32,695 nt of DNA from Bacteroidota bacterium (GCA_023436425.1 JAEZJD010000118.1:1-32695); one strand, 5' to 3'; positions 6,534 through 15,740 are shown, numbered from the stretch's first letter. Numbers and translations: made by a program. The notes: generated by a model from the letters alone, not told the origin.

Positions 6534-7592
6534 TTAATTTTTGTTGGCTAGTTGACCGCAGGCTGCATCGATGTCTTTTCCGCGGCTGCGGCGAAGTCTT
6601 GCGTTTACCTTATGCTTTGTGAGATAGTTCATAAATTCTTCCAGCTTTGTTTCTGAAGGCTTTTCAAAGCGTGCAAAATCAATGGGGTTGTATTCAATTA
6701 TATTCACCAGGTCGGCGGGCACTTGTCTGTAAATCTTTATCAATTCGTCTGCGTCTTTTTGGCTGTCGTTGAAGTTGTTGAAAAGAATGTATTCAAAAGT
6801 GATCTCATTTTTCGTCTGGCGGTAAAAATGGTTTAATGCTTCGATCAGCGCCTTCAGGTTATTCGTTTCGTTGATCGGCATAATCTCATTGCGCTTAGCA
6901 TCGTTTGCAGCATGGAGTGATACTGCAAGCTTAAACTTCACTTTATCGTCGCCGAGTTGTCGTATCATCTTAGCGACCCCCGCGCTGGAAACGGTAATTC
7001 GTTTCGGACTCATGCCCAAACCATCTTCTGCCGTAATTCGTTCTATAGACTTCAAAACGTTTTTATAGTTCAGCAGCGGTTCGCCCATTCCCATAAAAAC
7101 AATGTTCGAAAGTTTTTTTTCGTATACCCGTTCACACTGTTGATAAATGAGCGTGACCTCGTCGTAAATTTCGTCAAACGTAAGGTTTCGCTGTCTTTCA
7201 ATGTAGCCGGTGGCGCAAAACTTACAGCTCAATGAGCAGCCAATTTGCGAAGAAACACAGGCAGTATACCGTGCGTCCGTTGGTATCAGCACGCCCTCGC
7301 ACAAGTGACCGTCATGTGTTTTGAAGCGGCTTTTGATCGTTCCATCCGCGCTGTATTGCGTCGCATCTACCGTAAGAGCTGGCAGCGAAAAATTTTTTCC
7401 CAGGTTTTGGCGAAGCTCTTTACTTAAATTGGTCATATCGGCAAAAGATTGAGCATGTTTTTGCCAAAGCCATTCCCACACCTGCTTTGCCCGAAACTTC
7501 TTTTCACCAATCGATAAAAAGAAATTTTCCAGGTTCGCGAAGCTTAGCTCCCGAATGTTTTGAACACCCGATTTTACCATGATTTCGGACAT
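6534..7592 (-). CDS. rlmN: 23S rRNA (adenine(2503)-C(2))-methyltransferase
   Basis: The 352-aa radical SAM enzyme methylates C2 of A2503 in 23S rRNA, and in some bacteria A37 of certain tRNAs. The radical SAM cluster motif CSLSCKFC supplies Cys119, Cys123 and Cys126. The second pair of family cysteines is visible at ACVSSQ (Cys112) and near the C-terminus in DAACGQLA (Cys345); the latter forms the covalent protein-RNA intermediate in the E. coli enzyme. MGMGEPLLNY and SLHAANDAKRNEIMP are also typical. A second in-frame Met lies four codons in (7580). A -7 box TACCTTTG ends four bases before ATG 7592, so translation either starts leaderless or at 7580. Confidence 0.97.
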   Translation of the reverse strand: MSEIMVKSGVQNIRELSFANLENFFLSIGEKKFRAKQVWEWLWQKHAQSFADMTNLSKELRQNLGKNFSLPALTVDATQYSADGTIKSRFKTHDGHLCEGVLIPTDARYTACVSSQIGCSLSCKFCATGYIERQRNLTFDEIYDEVTLIYQQCERVYEKKLSNIVFMGMGEPLLNYKNVLKSIERITAEDGLGMSPKRITVSSAGVAKMIRQLGDDKVKFKLAVSLHAANDAKRNEIMPINETNNLKALIEALNHFYRQTKNEITFEYILFNNFNDSQKDADELIKIYRQVPADLVNIIEYNPIDFARFEKPSETKLEEFMNYLTKHKVNARLRRSRGKDIDAACGQLANKN

Positions 7593-7596
7593 TCAG

Positions 7597-7604
7597 CAAA
7601 GGTA
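7597..7604 (-). promoter_or_regulatory. -7 element of rlmN
   Basis: TACCTTTG on the minus strand, four bases from ATG 7592 and 16 from ATG 7580. No clear -33 TTTG. Confidence 0.6.
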
Positions 7605-7663
7605 CTTCCGTTTCGCAGTTTTTATTTTGAATGAAACGTTAGCGTTGGCACCACCTAGCCAAA

Positions 7664-7702
7664 CACGGCCGATAATGGCCGTGCAGGAATGACTGAATTC
7701 AG
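7664..7702. other. Two palindromes in a divergent intergenic region
   Basis: CACGGCC (7664-7670), loop GATAAT, GGCCGTG (7677-7683) form a GC-rich hairpin with no T run. A 10-base perfect palindrome CTGAATTCAG follows at 7693-7702. Both lie between the divergent genes rlmN and 7761-8264, where no terminator is needed. Confidence 0.6.
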
Positions 7703-7760
7703 CTTACTTTAACATGGCAGGCAGAACTTTACTTTTAATCAATTGCTATTTTTAACGACT

Positions 7761-8264
7761 ATGAAAAAGCTGCTTTTTCCGGTAATTCTCTTTCCGATGT
7801 TGTCGTTTGCTCAGGATTGCCAATTGAAAAAATCCGTTGATGCTTTTACTCACGAAACGAAAGTTTCCACGGGATTTTTACCGTATAATTTTGGGTCGCT
7901 TAAAACTTCAATTTCTGTGGACGCAACGCCGTCTTTAATAGATTTTTTCGTTTGGGTAAAAAATGAAGGAGTTTGCTTCGATGACAATGCTTTCGCCGAA
8001 CTCATTTTCGAAGGCGAAAAATCGAAAATGCGTGTTAAGAACACCGGCAGCATGAACTGCGAAGGTGCATTTCATTTTTCTTTTAAAAACCTGACGACCA
8101 CAAGCTCCCAACTGGCAAAAATTGCGAGTAAGAAAATAGCTACTATAAAACTCACCGGCAATAACAAAAGTGAAACGATTATTAATCTTAGTGAGGAGCA
8201 GAAGCAGATGTTCATGGACAATGCAGCCTGCATTGCAAATGAGGCCAAAAACTTAATCAAGTGA
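7761..8264 (+). CDS. Secreted protein of unknown function (167 aa)
   Basis: ATG 7761 is followed by a clear signal peptide (MKKLLFPVILFPMLSFAQ); an upstream in-frame TTG at 7743 would spoil it. The mature protein has four Cys (in AQDCQL, GVCFDD, SMNCEG, AACIAN), which could form two disulfides, as expected for a periplasmic protein. Strand-rich stretches (SISVDAT, AELIFEGEKSKMRVKN, AFHFSFKNL) suggest a beta-sandwich. No family is recognised. TATTTTTA six bases before ATG is an imperfect -7. It converges with the GNAT gene at 8257-8715, overlapping its end by 8 bases. Confidence 0.75.
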   Translation: MKKLLFPVILFPMLSFAQDCQLKKSVDAFTHETKVSTGFLPYNFGSLKTSISVDATPSLIDFFVWVKNEGVCFDDNAFAELIFEGEKSKMRVKNTGSMNCEGAFHFSFKNLTTTSSQLAKIASKKIATIKLTGNNKSETIINLSEEQKQMFMDNAACIANEAKNLIK

Positions 8265-8715
8265 TAGTTCCGTTTTTCTGCCATTCTTTGTAGCTCATCT
8301 CAAATTTGATTTCTCCGTTTCCGTGCGTACCGACATTTTTCCATCCAGCGGCCAAATAAAAATTCTCTGCCCGTGAACCGGGTGCTGTGCTTAACCAAAT
8401 AGATTCATTTGTTTTGGTAAAGTACCAGTTGAGCATCAGATCGTGCAAGCGTTTTCCGATACCTTTTCGTTCAAACTGCGGAAGTACAAATAATGCCCAA
8501 ACATTTCGTGTGTTTACATCCACAATTGCAAAGCCTACGATAATGTCATCCGACTTGCAAACCCAACCTTTACCGTTAGTCAGGTAGTGTTGATAGTCTG
8601 AATTTTTGACCAAATCAGGAGTGGATAAGACATTTTCCCGAACCGAATTTCTCACGATCCGCATTTGTGCAATGTCGGCGACGGTCGATTCTTCGAATTT
8701 TATTTTTTGATCCAT
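8257..8715 (-). CDS. GNAT family N-acetyltransferase
   Basis: The 152-aa product has the acetyl-CoA loop in ALFVLPQFERKGIGKRLHDL (around residues 75-94) and the late motif SRAENFYLAAGWKNVG, in which the Tyr side chain often serves as the general acid. Its acceptor is unknown. ATG 8715 lies inside the last codons of the S9 peptidase gene (overlap 8700-8715, different frame), so the two are probably cotranscribed and perhaps translationally coupled. Its 3' end overlaps the convergent secreted-protein gene by 8 bases. Confidence 0.9.
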   Translation of the reverse strand: MDQKIKFEESTVADIAQMRIVRNSVRENVLSTPDLVKNSDYQHYLTNGKGWVCKSDDIIVGFAIVDVNTRNVWALFVLPQFERKGIGKRLHDLMLNWYFTKTNESIWLSTAPGSRAENFYLAAGWKNVGTHGNGEIKFEMSYKEWQKNGTIT

Positions 8716-10856
8716 CGTTCAAAAAACTCATAGGTGCGCAGCATTTGATCCATTCTTTGTCGGTTATCGCCACTGCGTGTTATTTCGTGTGTAGCATTCG
8801 GATGCCGCACGTATTCCACCGGCCTGCCCAATGCTTTTAAGCTTCGGTACAGCATCTCGCTTTGTACAAAGCCGGTGCGCCTATCGTTGTCACCATGGAA
8901 GATGATGTAGGGAGTGGTGATATTTTGCACATAATTGATCGGCGATTCCCGCTGCAGTATTGATCTTGTTTTTTCTTCCCATGGATAGCCTCCGAAATAG
9001 TTCGGAACAAGCCTCCACGCATTGCCTTCTCCAAAAAACGTTGCCAAATCATATACGCCTCGCTGCGAACATGCCGCCGCAAACCTTTTATCATGTCCAA
9101 TAATCCACGCAACAAGATAGCCGGCGTACGAACCACCTGTTACCAGTAGCTTTGATTGATCTGCCCAACCTTCCGCCACAGCTTTGTCGAGCGCTGTCAA
9201 AACATCGCGGCTAGGTCCTGCGCCCCAGTCATTTATGTTTGCTCTGAGAAAATCGGTTCCATAACCGCCGGACCCGCGAGGATTGCTGTACACAATTCCA
9301 TATCCTTTGCTTGCAAAAAATTGGTACTCGTGCCACATACTTGCTTCACCAGGTCCCCACATTGCCGAAGGTCCGCCGTGAATTTCTAGCAGGAGCGGAT
9401 ACTTTTTGCCCGTCTGAAAATTTGTCGGCTTCATAGTCCAGTACTCCACATCCATTCCTTGTTCATTTTTGAAACTGTGTTTTTCTGGTAATGAAAGTTT
9501 TTTCGTTTTTACCCAATCATTGAACGACGACAGCTGCTTAACAGATTTAAGCTCGGCATCGGCTAAGTATATTTCTGATGGGTTCCTCACTTCGGTTTTG
9601 CTGAATAGAATTTTGTCGCCAGCAACATCGAAGCTATTGATGCCACTTTCCAAATCGGAGAGCTGGTCGATTATCGCGGTGCCCAAGGTCACGGCTAATT
9701 TGTTCAGCGGTGCACCGCCATTGCTTTGCGTGACGAAATAGATGTAATTACCGTCGTTGCTCCAGGTGAGATTGCCGAAGCTGCGATCAACATCAAAACT
9801 CAGGTTTCTGCCACCTGCACCAATTTCTTTCACGCCAAGTTTTGGAACGGTCACGGTCGCAACAGGGCTGTATTGGTACGCAACCCATTTACCGGATGGT
9901 GAAATTTTCGCATTGCTGAAATTCATAGAGCTCTTGCCCATTAACATCTGCAAATTGGTTCCGTCAGTGTTGATTGTGTAAATAGCAGACTCCTGAACCC
10001 GATCGGGATGTTGCAGAGAATCAGTACTGCCTGTGAGTAGCAGCTTCGTTCCATCGGGAAAAAAATCTGCACTGCCAATTCGGTAAAAGCCGGCATTCAA
10101 CAATTTAGGAGCAGCACCGGATTTGCTGTCTACGATGAAGAATTTGCTGAATGAAAGATCACTGTTTACGTTGTTTTCATCCTGAAAATTCAACTTGTTT
10201 ATCACCCTTGCTTTGCCATCAATTTCATTTTGGAGGAGGTAGGATCTTATCTCTTCCAAACTGCCGTCCGGGTTGGACTTTGATTTGGATGCCTGAATAA
10301 ATTCTCTGTTGGTGAGGCCCGGTTTCTCCAGCGACCAAACGGGAACAGCACGTGAAGGATTTAAGATTGAGTCTTTGAGCAAATCGCGAAGAGTGATAGA
10401 TGTCGAGAATAAAACTTTACTTCCATCGGGCGACCACTTCGGATTGGATGCGCCATAGGAGAGCTTCGTAAGTTGAAACGCTTCGCCGCCATTCGTTGGC
10501 AGAATAAAAATCTGCGGCTTCCCATCAACAGCACGCACGAAGGCAAGTCTCGTTCCGTCCGGGCTCCACGCCGGCTGCGATGCGCCTTCGCTGGAAAATG
10601 TGAGCTGGACAGGAGTGGAGGATGACGTTAGAGGAACAGTATAAATCTGAGTGATGTATTTGTAGTCAAGTTTATTCTTTTCATCGGGTTCAATGCTCGT
10701 CACGGTGAATGCAGCCCGTGTACCGTCTTTGTTAATAGTGATGTTTCCGACTGTTTTTATTTTGAGCATGTCGGTAACTTTTACGGGTTCCGTTCCGTTT
10801 TGTGCATAGCAAAAACAGAACGCCATTGTGAACACCACAAGCAGCAGCTTTTTCAT
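8700..10856 (-). CDS. S9 family peptidase, secreted (prolyl oligopeptidase superfamily)
   Basis: The 718-aa protein has a signal peptide (MKKLLLVVFTMAFCFCYAQ), an N-terminal propeller with TolB/PD40-type repeats (AWSPDGTRLAFVR, KWSPDGSKVLFST) up to about residue 450, and a C-terminal alpha/beta-hydrolase domain. The catalytic triad is Ser576 in GGSYAGY, Asp658 in HGDNDRR and His690 in NATHEI. S9 enzymes cleave short peptides, often after proline or, in the acylaminoacyl group, an acylated N-terminus; specificity is not readable here. A second S9 peptidase lies 73 bases upstream and a GNAT gene overlaps the end. TACATTTC before the ATG is an imperfect -7. Confidence 0.95.
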   Translation of the reverse strand: MKKLLLVVFTMAFCFCYAQNGTEPVKVTDMLKIKTVGNITINKDGTRAAFTVTSIEPDEKNKLDYKYITQIYTVPLTSSSTPVQLTFSSEGASQPAWSPDGTRLAFVRAVDGKPQIFILPTNGGEAFQLTKLSYGASNPKWSPDGSKVLFSTSITLRDLLKDSILNPSRAVPVWSLEKPGLTNREFIQASKSKSNPDGSLEEIRSYLLQNEIDGKARVINKLNFQDENNVNSDLSFSKFFIVDSKSGAAPKLLNAGFYRIGSADFFPDGTKLLLTGSTDSLQHPDRVQESAIYTINTDGTNLQMLMGKSSMNFSNAKISPSGKWVAYQYSPVATVTVPKLGVKEIGAGGRNLSFDVDRSFGNLTWSNDGNYIYFVTQSNGGAPLNKLAVTLGTAIIDQLSDLESGINSFDVAGDKILFSKTEVRNPSEIYLADAELKSVKQLSSFNDWVKTKKLSLPEKHSFKNEQGMDVEYWTMKPTNFQTGKKYPLLLEIHGGPSAMWGPGEASMWHEYQFFASKGYGIVYSNPRGSGGYGTDFLRANINDWGAGPSRDVLTALDKAVAEGWADQSKLLVTGGSYAGYLVAWIIGHDKRFAAACSQRGVYDLATFFGEGNAWRLVPNYFGGYPWEEKTRSILQRESPINYVQNITTPYIIFHGDNDRRTGFVQSEMLYRSLKALGRPVEYVRHPNATHEITRSGDNRQRMDQMLRTYEFFERWIKK

Positions 10857-10929
10857 AGAAATGTATTTAGATGTTTTGGTTTTTAAATTATGCGGGAAAA
10901 CTCGGGTTTGTCTTCGTTGAAGTTCCCGG

Positions 10930-12855
10930 TTACAAATTTTTTTGCGGCATTGTTTCTTTTAACCAATTGTAAAACTCTCTTTGCCATACTAACGCATTCT
11001 GCGGCTTCAGTACCCAGTGGTTTTCTTCAGGAAAATACAATAAACGGCTTTTAATGCCTCTTAATTGAGCCGCTTGAAATGCTTGCAGCCCTTGTTCAAT
11101 CGGTACCCGATAGTCTTTGCCACCTTGAATAATTAAAATCGGTGCAGTCCATTTGTCTACATAATTTATCGGATTGAATTCATTAAAAGCTTTCTGCGCC
11201 ACCTTATTATTTTTCTCCCAATAATAACCGCCAAAGTCCCAATTTGTAAACCACAATTCTTCTGTTGTTCCGGACATGCTGCGGGTATCAAATACTCCAT
11301 CATGAGCAATGAAAGTTTTGAAGCGACCGTTGTGAATACCGGCAAGGTAATACGCGGAATACCCGCCGTAGCTGGCGCCTACGCATCCGCGTCGCTCCTT
11401 GTCTACGTACGCCTCTTTGCTCACATCGTCTATGGCAGATAGATAATCTTTCATTACCTGTCCGCCCCAGTCTTTACTGATTTGTTCATTCCATGCACGA
11501 CCGTGACCATACATGCCGCGGCGGTTCGGGGCAACAACAACATATCCCTGCGAAGACATCAATTGAAAATTCCAACGGAATGAATAAGACTGCGTTAATG
11601 GCGACTGCGGCCCGCCCTGGCAATAAAGCAATGTTGGATATTTTTTGTTACGATCAAAGTCCGGTGGCATGATCACCCAAACCAACATCTTTTTGTTGTC
11701 TGTTGTTGTCACATATCTTCTTTCAACTTTGCTAAACTTTATTTTACTATAAGCTTCATCGTTCACATGCGTTAACTGTTTCATGGCGCCGGATGAAAGA
11801 TCAACCGTGTACAATTCGGCAGCGTGGTTCATGTCTGTTCTGCTTACAATCATTGTATTTCCAACCTGCCCAATAATTCCGTTAACATCGAAATCTCCTT
11901 TTGTAATTTGTTTTACCCGAACGGCAATCTTTGTTAAGCCCGGGTAATTAACACTACACAGCTGAAGCGTTCCGTCTACCGGTGCATAAAAGAAAATTGT
12001 CTTTCCATCTTCGCTCCATCTGAAACCTTCAACAGTTCCATCCCAATTCTTCGTCAGATTAATTTTATAATTGTCATTCACACGTACAATTATGTCCTGC
12101 TTGTCTGCCTCGAACCCTTCTCGCTCCATACTGAGCCACGCCAGGATGCCTTGTGGAGAAAATGCGGGAGCTACGTCATATCCTTTGTTTGGCGAGGATA
12201 AGTTCTTCAATGTGCCGCTTGCAAGATCGTACTGAAAAATATCGGTATTGGTACTCAGGGCATATTTAGTTCCATAAGCCGGCTTCGTTACATAAATAAT
12301 GGATTTGCTGTCGGGAGACCAGATAAAATCTTCATCGCCACCGAATGGCTTTTGCGGCACATCATACGGCATATCTTTCATGATGTCTTTTCCTTCAGTC
12401 CACTTTCCATTGACCAACTGCTGAACGAAAACATGGCTGAAAGAACCATCTTCCCACTCATCCCAATGGCGGTAGCCCAGTGCGTCGTAAATCTGCACGT
12501 TTGATTTCGCCAGCTCAGGATAAAAGTCTTTACCATAAACTTTTACAAGCTTCACATCCTCTGCGAACAATTTGTATTTGCCGTCGGGCGATATGCGATC
12601 GTTCGGCACAAGTTCATTGCTATCCGCAATTTCTCGTGCAGCACCACCGTGCACCGGAACAAAGTAGGTTTTTCGTGAGCTTTTATTTTCTTCGGCGTTG
12701 GGTCTGCTGACCGTGTACACTACTCCGGATTTATCTTTTGTAATCCCCACTGCACTGACTCTTCCAAGCTTCCAAAGAAGTTCCGGAGTCATCCGGTCTT
12801 GTGCGTTGACAAATAGAAAAGAAACCAATAAGACAGGAATGAAGAAGTATTTCAT
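10930..12855 (-). CDS. S9 family peptidase, secreted
   Basis: ATG 12855 gives a signal peptide MKYFFIPVLLVSFLFVNAQ; an ATG 51 bases upstream adds a non-signal extension and precedes a -7-like sequence (TATCTTTC, 12880-12873), so it is rejected. The 641-aa enzyme has propeller repeats (RISPDGKYKLF, IWSPDSKSIIYV, AFSPQGILAWL) and the hydrolase domain with Ser495 in GASYGGY, Asp581 in GGKDYRVP and His613 in ENHWVL. It is a paralogue, not a copy, of the next gene downstream; together they look like a periplasmic peptide-degrading pair. Exact specificity is unknown. Confidence 0.95.
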   Translation of the reverse strand: MKYFFIPVLLVSFLFVNAQDRMTPELLWKLGRVSAVGITKDKSGVVYTVSRPNAEENKSSRKTYFVPVHGGAAREIADSNELVPNDRISPDGKYKLFAEDVKLVKVYGKDFYPELAKSNVQIYDALGYRHWDEWEDGSFSHVFVQQLVNGKWTEGKDIMKDMPYDVPQKPFGGDEDFIWSPDSKSIIYVTKPAYGTKYALSTNTDIFQYDLASGTLKNLSSPNKGYDVAPAFSPQGILAWLSMEREGFEADKQDIIVRVNDNYKINLTKNWDGTVEGFRWSEDGKTIFFYAPVDGTLQLCSVNYPGLTKIAVRVKQITKGDFDVNGIIGQVGNTMIVSRTDMNHAAELYTVDLSSGAMKQLTHVNDEAYSKIKFSKVERRYVTTTDNKKMLVWVIMPPDFDRNKKYPTLLYCQGGPQSPLTQSYSFRWNFQLMSSQGYVVVAPNRRGMYGHGRAWNEQISKDWGGQVMKDYLSAIDDVSKEAYVDKERRGCVGASYGGYSAYYLAGIHNGRFKTFIAHDGVFDTRSMSGTTEELWFTNWDFGGYYWEKNNKVAQKAFNEFNPINYVDKWTAPILIIQGGKDYRVPIEQGLQAFQAAQLRGIKSRLLYFPEENHWVLKPQNALVWQREFYNWLKETMPQKNL

Positions 12856-12916
12856 TAAAAAGTGTTGAATGCGAAAGATAGCAAAAAAGAAAAGCTCGTT
12901 CTGCATTATTGGGCAT

Positions 12917-12942
12917 AAAAAAAGCTCCCGTTACGGGAGCTT
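12917..12942 (-). terminator. Intrinsic terminator after the NTF2-like gene
   Basis: On the minus strand AAGCTCCCG, loop TAA, CGGGAGCTT with a T run of seven. It follows the stop at 12960 by 17 bases. Confidence 0.9.
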
Positions 12943-12959
12943 CCCATCGAACAAATGAT

Positions 12960-13492
12960 TTACTTTTTTTCCATTTCATCTTTTACTGCAGCCATATATT
13001 GGTGCACCGCAGTCACTTTTCCTTCTTTGTTAAAGAACCAGACTTCATGAATAGCATTTTTCTGCACGGTACCGTCTTTTTTCGTGTCGGTTTCAAAACC
13101 CCAAATAGCGACTGCTGTGGATTCAGGATGCTCCACGCTCTTCAGCGCGGTGCAAGCTTCAATTTGGCTGGTTACAGAGTTGAACATTCCTCTGTATTCC
13201 ATTGCACCTTTTATAAAGTTTGCTTTTCCTTTCACCGTACTACCGTCAGGAAATGTTCCCACAACATCGTCAGCTAACATGGGCGCCACTTCGTCTAAAG
13301 TATTATTGTCCCAATGCTTCCAGGCGGTGAGAACTTTGTCGGCGTACATTTTGTTTCCGATGGTGATGTTCGTGTTGGCAACTTTATAAGGTTCGTTGTT
13401 TTTTTAACCTGTTGCGCATTTTGATTTTGTGCCTGCACGTTTAGGCAGAAAAAGAACACTGCGGTTAACAGTAAAGTTGATGCTCGTTTCAT
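12960..13492 (-). pseudogene. Secreted NTF2/SnoaL-like protein gene broken by a frameshift
   Basis: ATG 13492 opens a signal peptide (MKRASTLLLTAVFFFCLNVQAQ), but this frame soon loses sense (TNLIKLPTRTS...) and stops at 13295. The continuing frame carries NNEPYKVANTNITIGNK, then MYADKVLTAWKHWDNNTLD and a typical SnoaL/NTF2-like domain (MLADDVVGTFPDGSTVKGK... HEVWFFNKEGKVTAVHQYM), ending at 12960. One extra A in the A7 run (minus strand, 13405-13399) would join them into a protein of about 177 aa. Without repair only a leaderless, non-secreted 129-aa protein from ATG 13349 could be made. Possible explanations are a real mutation, a homopolymer sequencing error or slippage at A7. Such domains bind small ligands or act as simple enzymes; the role is unknown. 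Confidence 0.8.
13399..13405 (-). other. A7 homopolymer at the frameshift point
   Basis: Seven A on the minus strand, in the context GTT AAA AAA ACA. Eight A would restore one reading frame from signal peptide to NTF2-like domain. A -1 ribosomal slip would do the same, but the base before the run is T, so it is not a classic slippery heptamer. Confidence 0.75.
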
Positions 13493-13676
13493 ATCTGTTG
13501 TTTTTGGTTTATCGTTTGGGAGCAGTAAGGTAAGAAGATTTTATATGGCGAAAAACTTTTATGGGAGGTTAACCCCTCGGCAGGTGTGCAACGCTGAATG
13601 GCATTGCCAGTCTCGACGCTTTATTGAGATGCTTACAAGTTTTTGCTATTGCCGCGTGAAGATGTACATAACACGT

Positions 13677-14249
13677 TTAGATGCGGAGGGAACTACGAAA
13701 ACCTCTTGCGGCGTAGTACGACTCTGCGCCATTATGGTAGATAAAAACCGTCCCATATCGAAAATCGCCAAAGATGGCACCACCAAGTTTTCGAATTTCC
13801 GGAGGAGTTTTCAACCAACTTGATGTCTTTGCATCAAAATTTCCAAGCTGCTGTAATAATCGATACTCTTGTTGACTTAAAAGTTCGACGTCCATAGCTG
13901 CAGCCATACCTACTGCGCTGTTTTCCGGTTTAAATTCTTTGCGGGCTTTCAGAGCTTCATCATCATAGCAAAGGCTTCTTCTGCCTTTTGGTGTTTCAGA
14001 CGAGCAGTCATAGAAGATGAATTTACCTGTTGCCTTGTCAAAACCGACTACATCAGGTTCACCGCCCGTTCGTTCCATTTCGCTCAGCGACCAAAGCTTT
14101 TCCGGTGCGCAACCCTGAAGCTTTTCCTGTACCTGCGCCCACTCAATTCCGCTATGCCGTTTCTTATTTTTTTCAAAACGGCTTTTTAAAGTCTGTATCA
14201 GTGTTTCGCGATCTGTGGTAGATAGTTTTTTTGATTGAACTTTCGCCAT
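13677..14249 (-). CDS. DUF4256 domain-containing protein
   Basis: The 190-aa protein lacks a signal peptide and membrane segments, so it is cytosolic. It matches the DUF4256 family by its core: ERTGGEPDVVGFDKATGKFI, YDCSSETPKGRRSLCYDDEA, and a late WLKTPPEIRKLGGAIFGDFR with GTVFIYHNGAESYYAARGFR. The biochemical function of that family is not established. It stands alone: 185 bases from the broken NTF2-like gene and 74 bases downstream of glmM on the same strand. No consensus -7 box was found, so it may be read through from glmM. Confidence 0.9.
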   Translation of the reverse strand: MAKVQSKKLSTTDRETLIQTLKSRFEKNKKRHSGIEWAQVQEKLQGCAPEKLWSLSEMERTGGEPDVVGFDKATGKFIFYDCSSETPKGRRSLCYDDEALKARKEFKPENSAVGMAAAMDVELLSQQEYRLLQQLGNFDAKTSSWLKTPPEIRKLGGAIFGDFRYGTVFIYHNGAESYYAARGFRSSLRI

Positions 14250-14323
14250 AACTGCAGGTTTTAAGCTATAGTTATTCGGAGTACAGATGAATTTAGAACA
14301 ACGGTTACTTTAATGCTCTCTTA

Positions 14324-15718
14324 TCAGGAACTACATTCCTTTATGTCTTGCATTAGTCGTTTTGCAATATTGTTTGCAGTAGTTTCAAAGTTGCTTTCTG
14401 CGTAAATGCGGATGATGGGTTCTGTGTTCGACATACGTAAATGAACCCAATCTGTATCAAATTCGATCTTCAAACCGTCTTCAGTGTTAACGGGATTGTT
14501 CTTATACTTCTGTTTGATTTTATCAAAAATGGCGGTGACGTTTATCCCATTTTCCAGCTCAATCTTATTCTTCGAAATAAAATAATCAGGGTAAGTCGCC
14601 CTGAAAGATTTTAAACCTTTTTTGAAATTGGCAAAATGCGAAAGAAATAATGCAATGCCTATCAGCGCATCACGACCGTAATGAAAATCGGGAACAATTA
14701 TTCCGCCGTTTCCTTCGCCGCCGATAACTGCGTTCACTTCTTTCATCTTTTGTACAACATTCACTTCACCTACCGCTGAAGGATAATACTGCCCACCAAG
14801 TTTCTCCGTAATTTCTTTCAGAGCTTTGGTGCTACTCATGTTACTAACCGTGTTGCCTTTGTTTTTACCAAGAACATAGTCGGCAACGGCAACCAGCGTA
14901 TACTCTTCACCGAACATACTTCCGTCTTCGCAAACAAAACAAAGTCTGTCCACGTCGGGATCGACGGCTATGCCTAATGATGCATGCTGCTTCACTACTT
15001 CCCGGCTAAGATTAGCCAGATGTTCTGGCAAAGGCTCAGGATTGTGGGCAAAGTTTCCATTCACCTCACCGTTAAGAACAATCACTTCGGCAACTCCCAA
15101 TTGCTTCAACAACTCCGGAACGATCAATGCGCCCGTGGAGTTGATGCAATCAACAACAACTTTCAATTCTTTTTTTTCAATCGCTTTCGCATTCACCAGC
15201 GGATAGTTCATCACCAGTTCGATATGCTTTCGCAAATAGGTGTCGTTTGTTTCCGTCTTGCCAAGTTTATCCACCGCCGCGAATGTGATTTGTCCCTTGT
15301 CTGCTCTCTCCAAAATTTCAGCACCAATCGCTGCATCTATAAATTCGCCTTCGCGGTTGAGCAATTTTAGTGCATTCCATTCTTTGGGGTTGTGGCTGGC
15401 GGTGATAATAATTCCTCCGTCTGCGTTTTCTGCTTTGGTCGCAATTTCAACAGTAGGTGTAGTTGAAAGGCCGAGATCAATAACATCGATGCCCATACTT
15501 ACCAGTGTGGAAACGACCAGTTGATTAAGCATTTGCCCGCTAATGCGGCCGTCGCGGCCAATGACAATCTTTGGGTTTTTGCTTTTGTCTTCAGCCGATT
15601 CCGCAATAATACTTCCGAATGCAGAGGCAAATTTCACAACATCGATTGCAGTCAACGATGTGCCGGGCTTTCCACCAATAGTACCTCTGATGCCTGAAAT
15701 GCTCTTAATCAATGCCAC
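14324..15718 (-). CDS. glmM: Phosphoglucosamine mutase (alpha-D-phosphohexomutase family)
   Basis: The 464-aa enzyme belongs to the phosphohexomutases. The phosphoserine loop is TASHNP with Ser108, the metal loop DPDVDRL with Asp253, Asp255 and Asp257, the sugar loop GEGNGG and the phosphate-binding loop SNTEPIIRIY near the C-terminus. In Bacteroidota this form is usually annotated GlmM, converting glucosamine-6-P to glucosamine-1-P for UDP-GlcNAc; a phosphomannomutase activity cannot be ruled out from sequence. A -7 box TATTTTTG lies 22 bases upstream, in a divergent region shared with the methyltransferase gene. Confidence 0.92.
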   Translation of the reverse strand: MALIKSISGIRGTIGGKPGTSLTAIDVVKFASAFGSIIAESAEDKSKNPKIVIGRDGRISGQMLNQLVVSTLVSMGIDVIDLGLSTTPTVEIATKAENADGGIIITASHNPKEWNALKLLNREGEFIDAAIGAEILERADKGQITFAAVDKLGKTETNDTYLRKHIELVMNYPLVNAKAIEKKELKVVVDCINSTGALIVPELLKQLGVAEVIVLNGEVNGNFAHNPEPLPEHLANLSREVVKQHASLGIAVDPDVDRLCFVCEDGSMFGEEYTLVAVADYVLGKNKGNTVSNMSSTKALKEITEKLGGQYYPSAVGEVNVVQKMKEVNAVIGGEGNGGIIVPDFHYGRDALIGIALFLSHFANFKKGLKSFRATYPDYFISKNKIELENGINVTAIFDKIKQKYKNNPVNTEDGLKIEFDTDWVHLRMSNTEPIIRIYAESNFETTANNIAKRLMQDIKECSS

Positions 15719-15740
15719 TGTAATAAAATTTTGCGGGAGG

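Noticed and set aside
13493..13676. Intergenic space with an 92-codon plus-strand frame beginning at 13545
   Set aside because: The frame runs antisense into the DUF4256 gene and has no promoter or protein-like composition.
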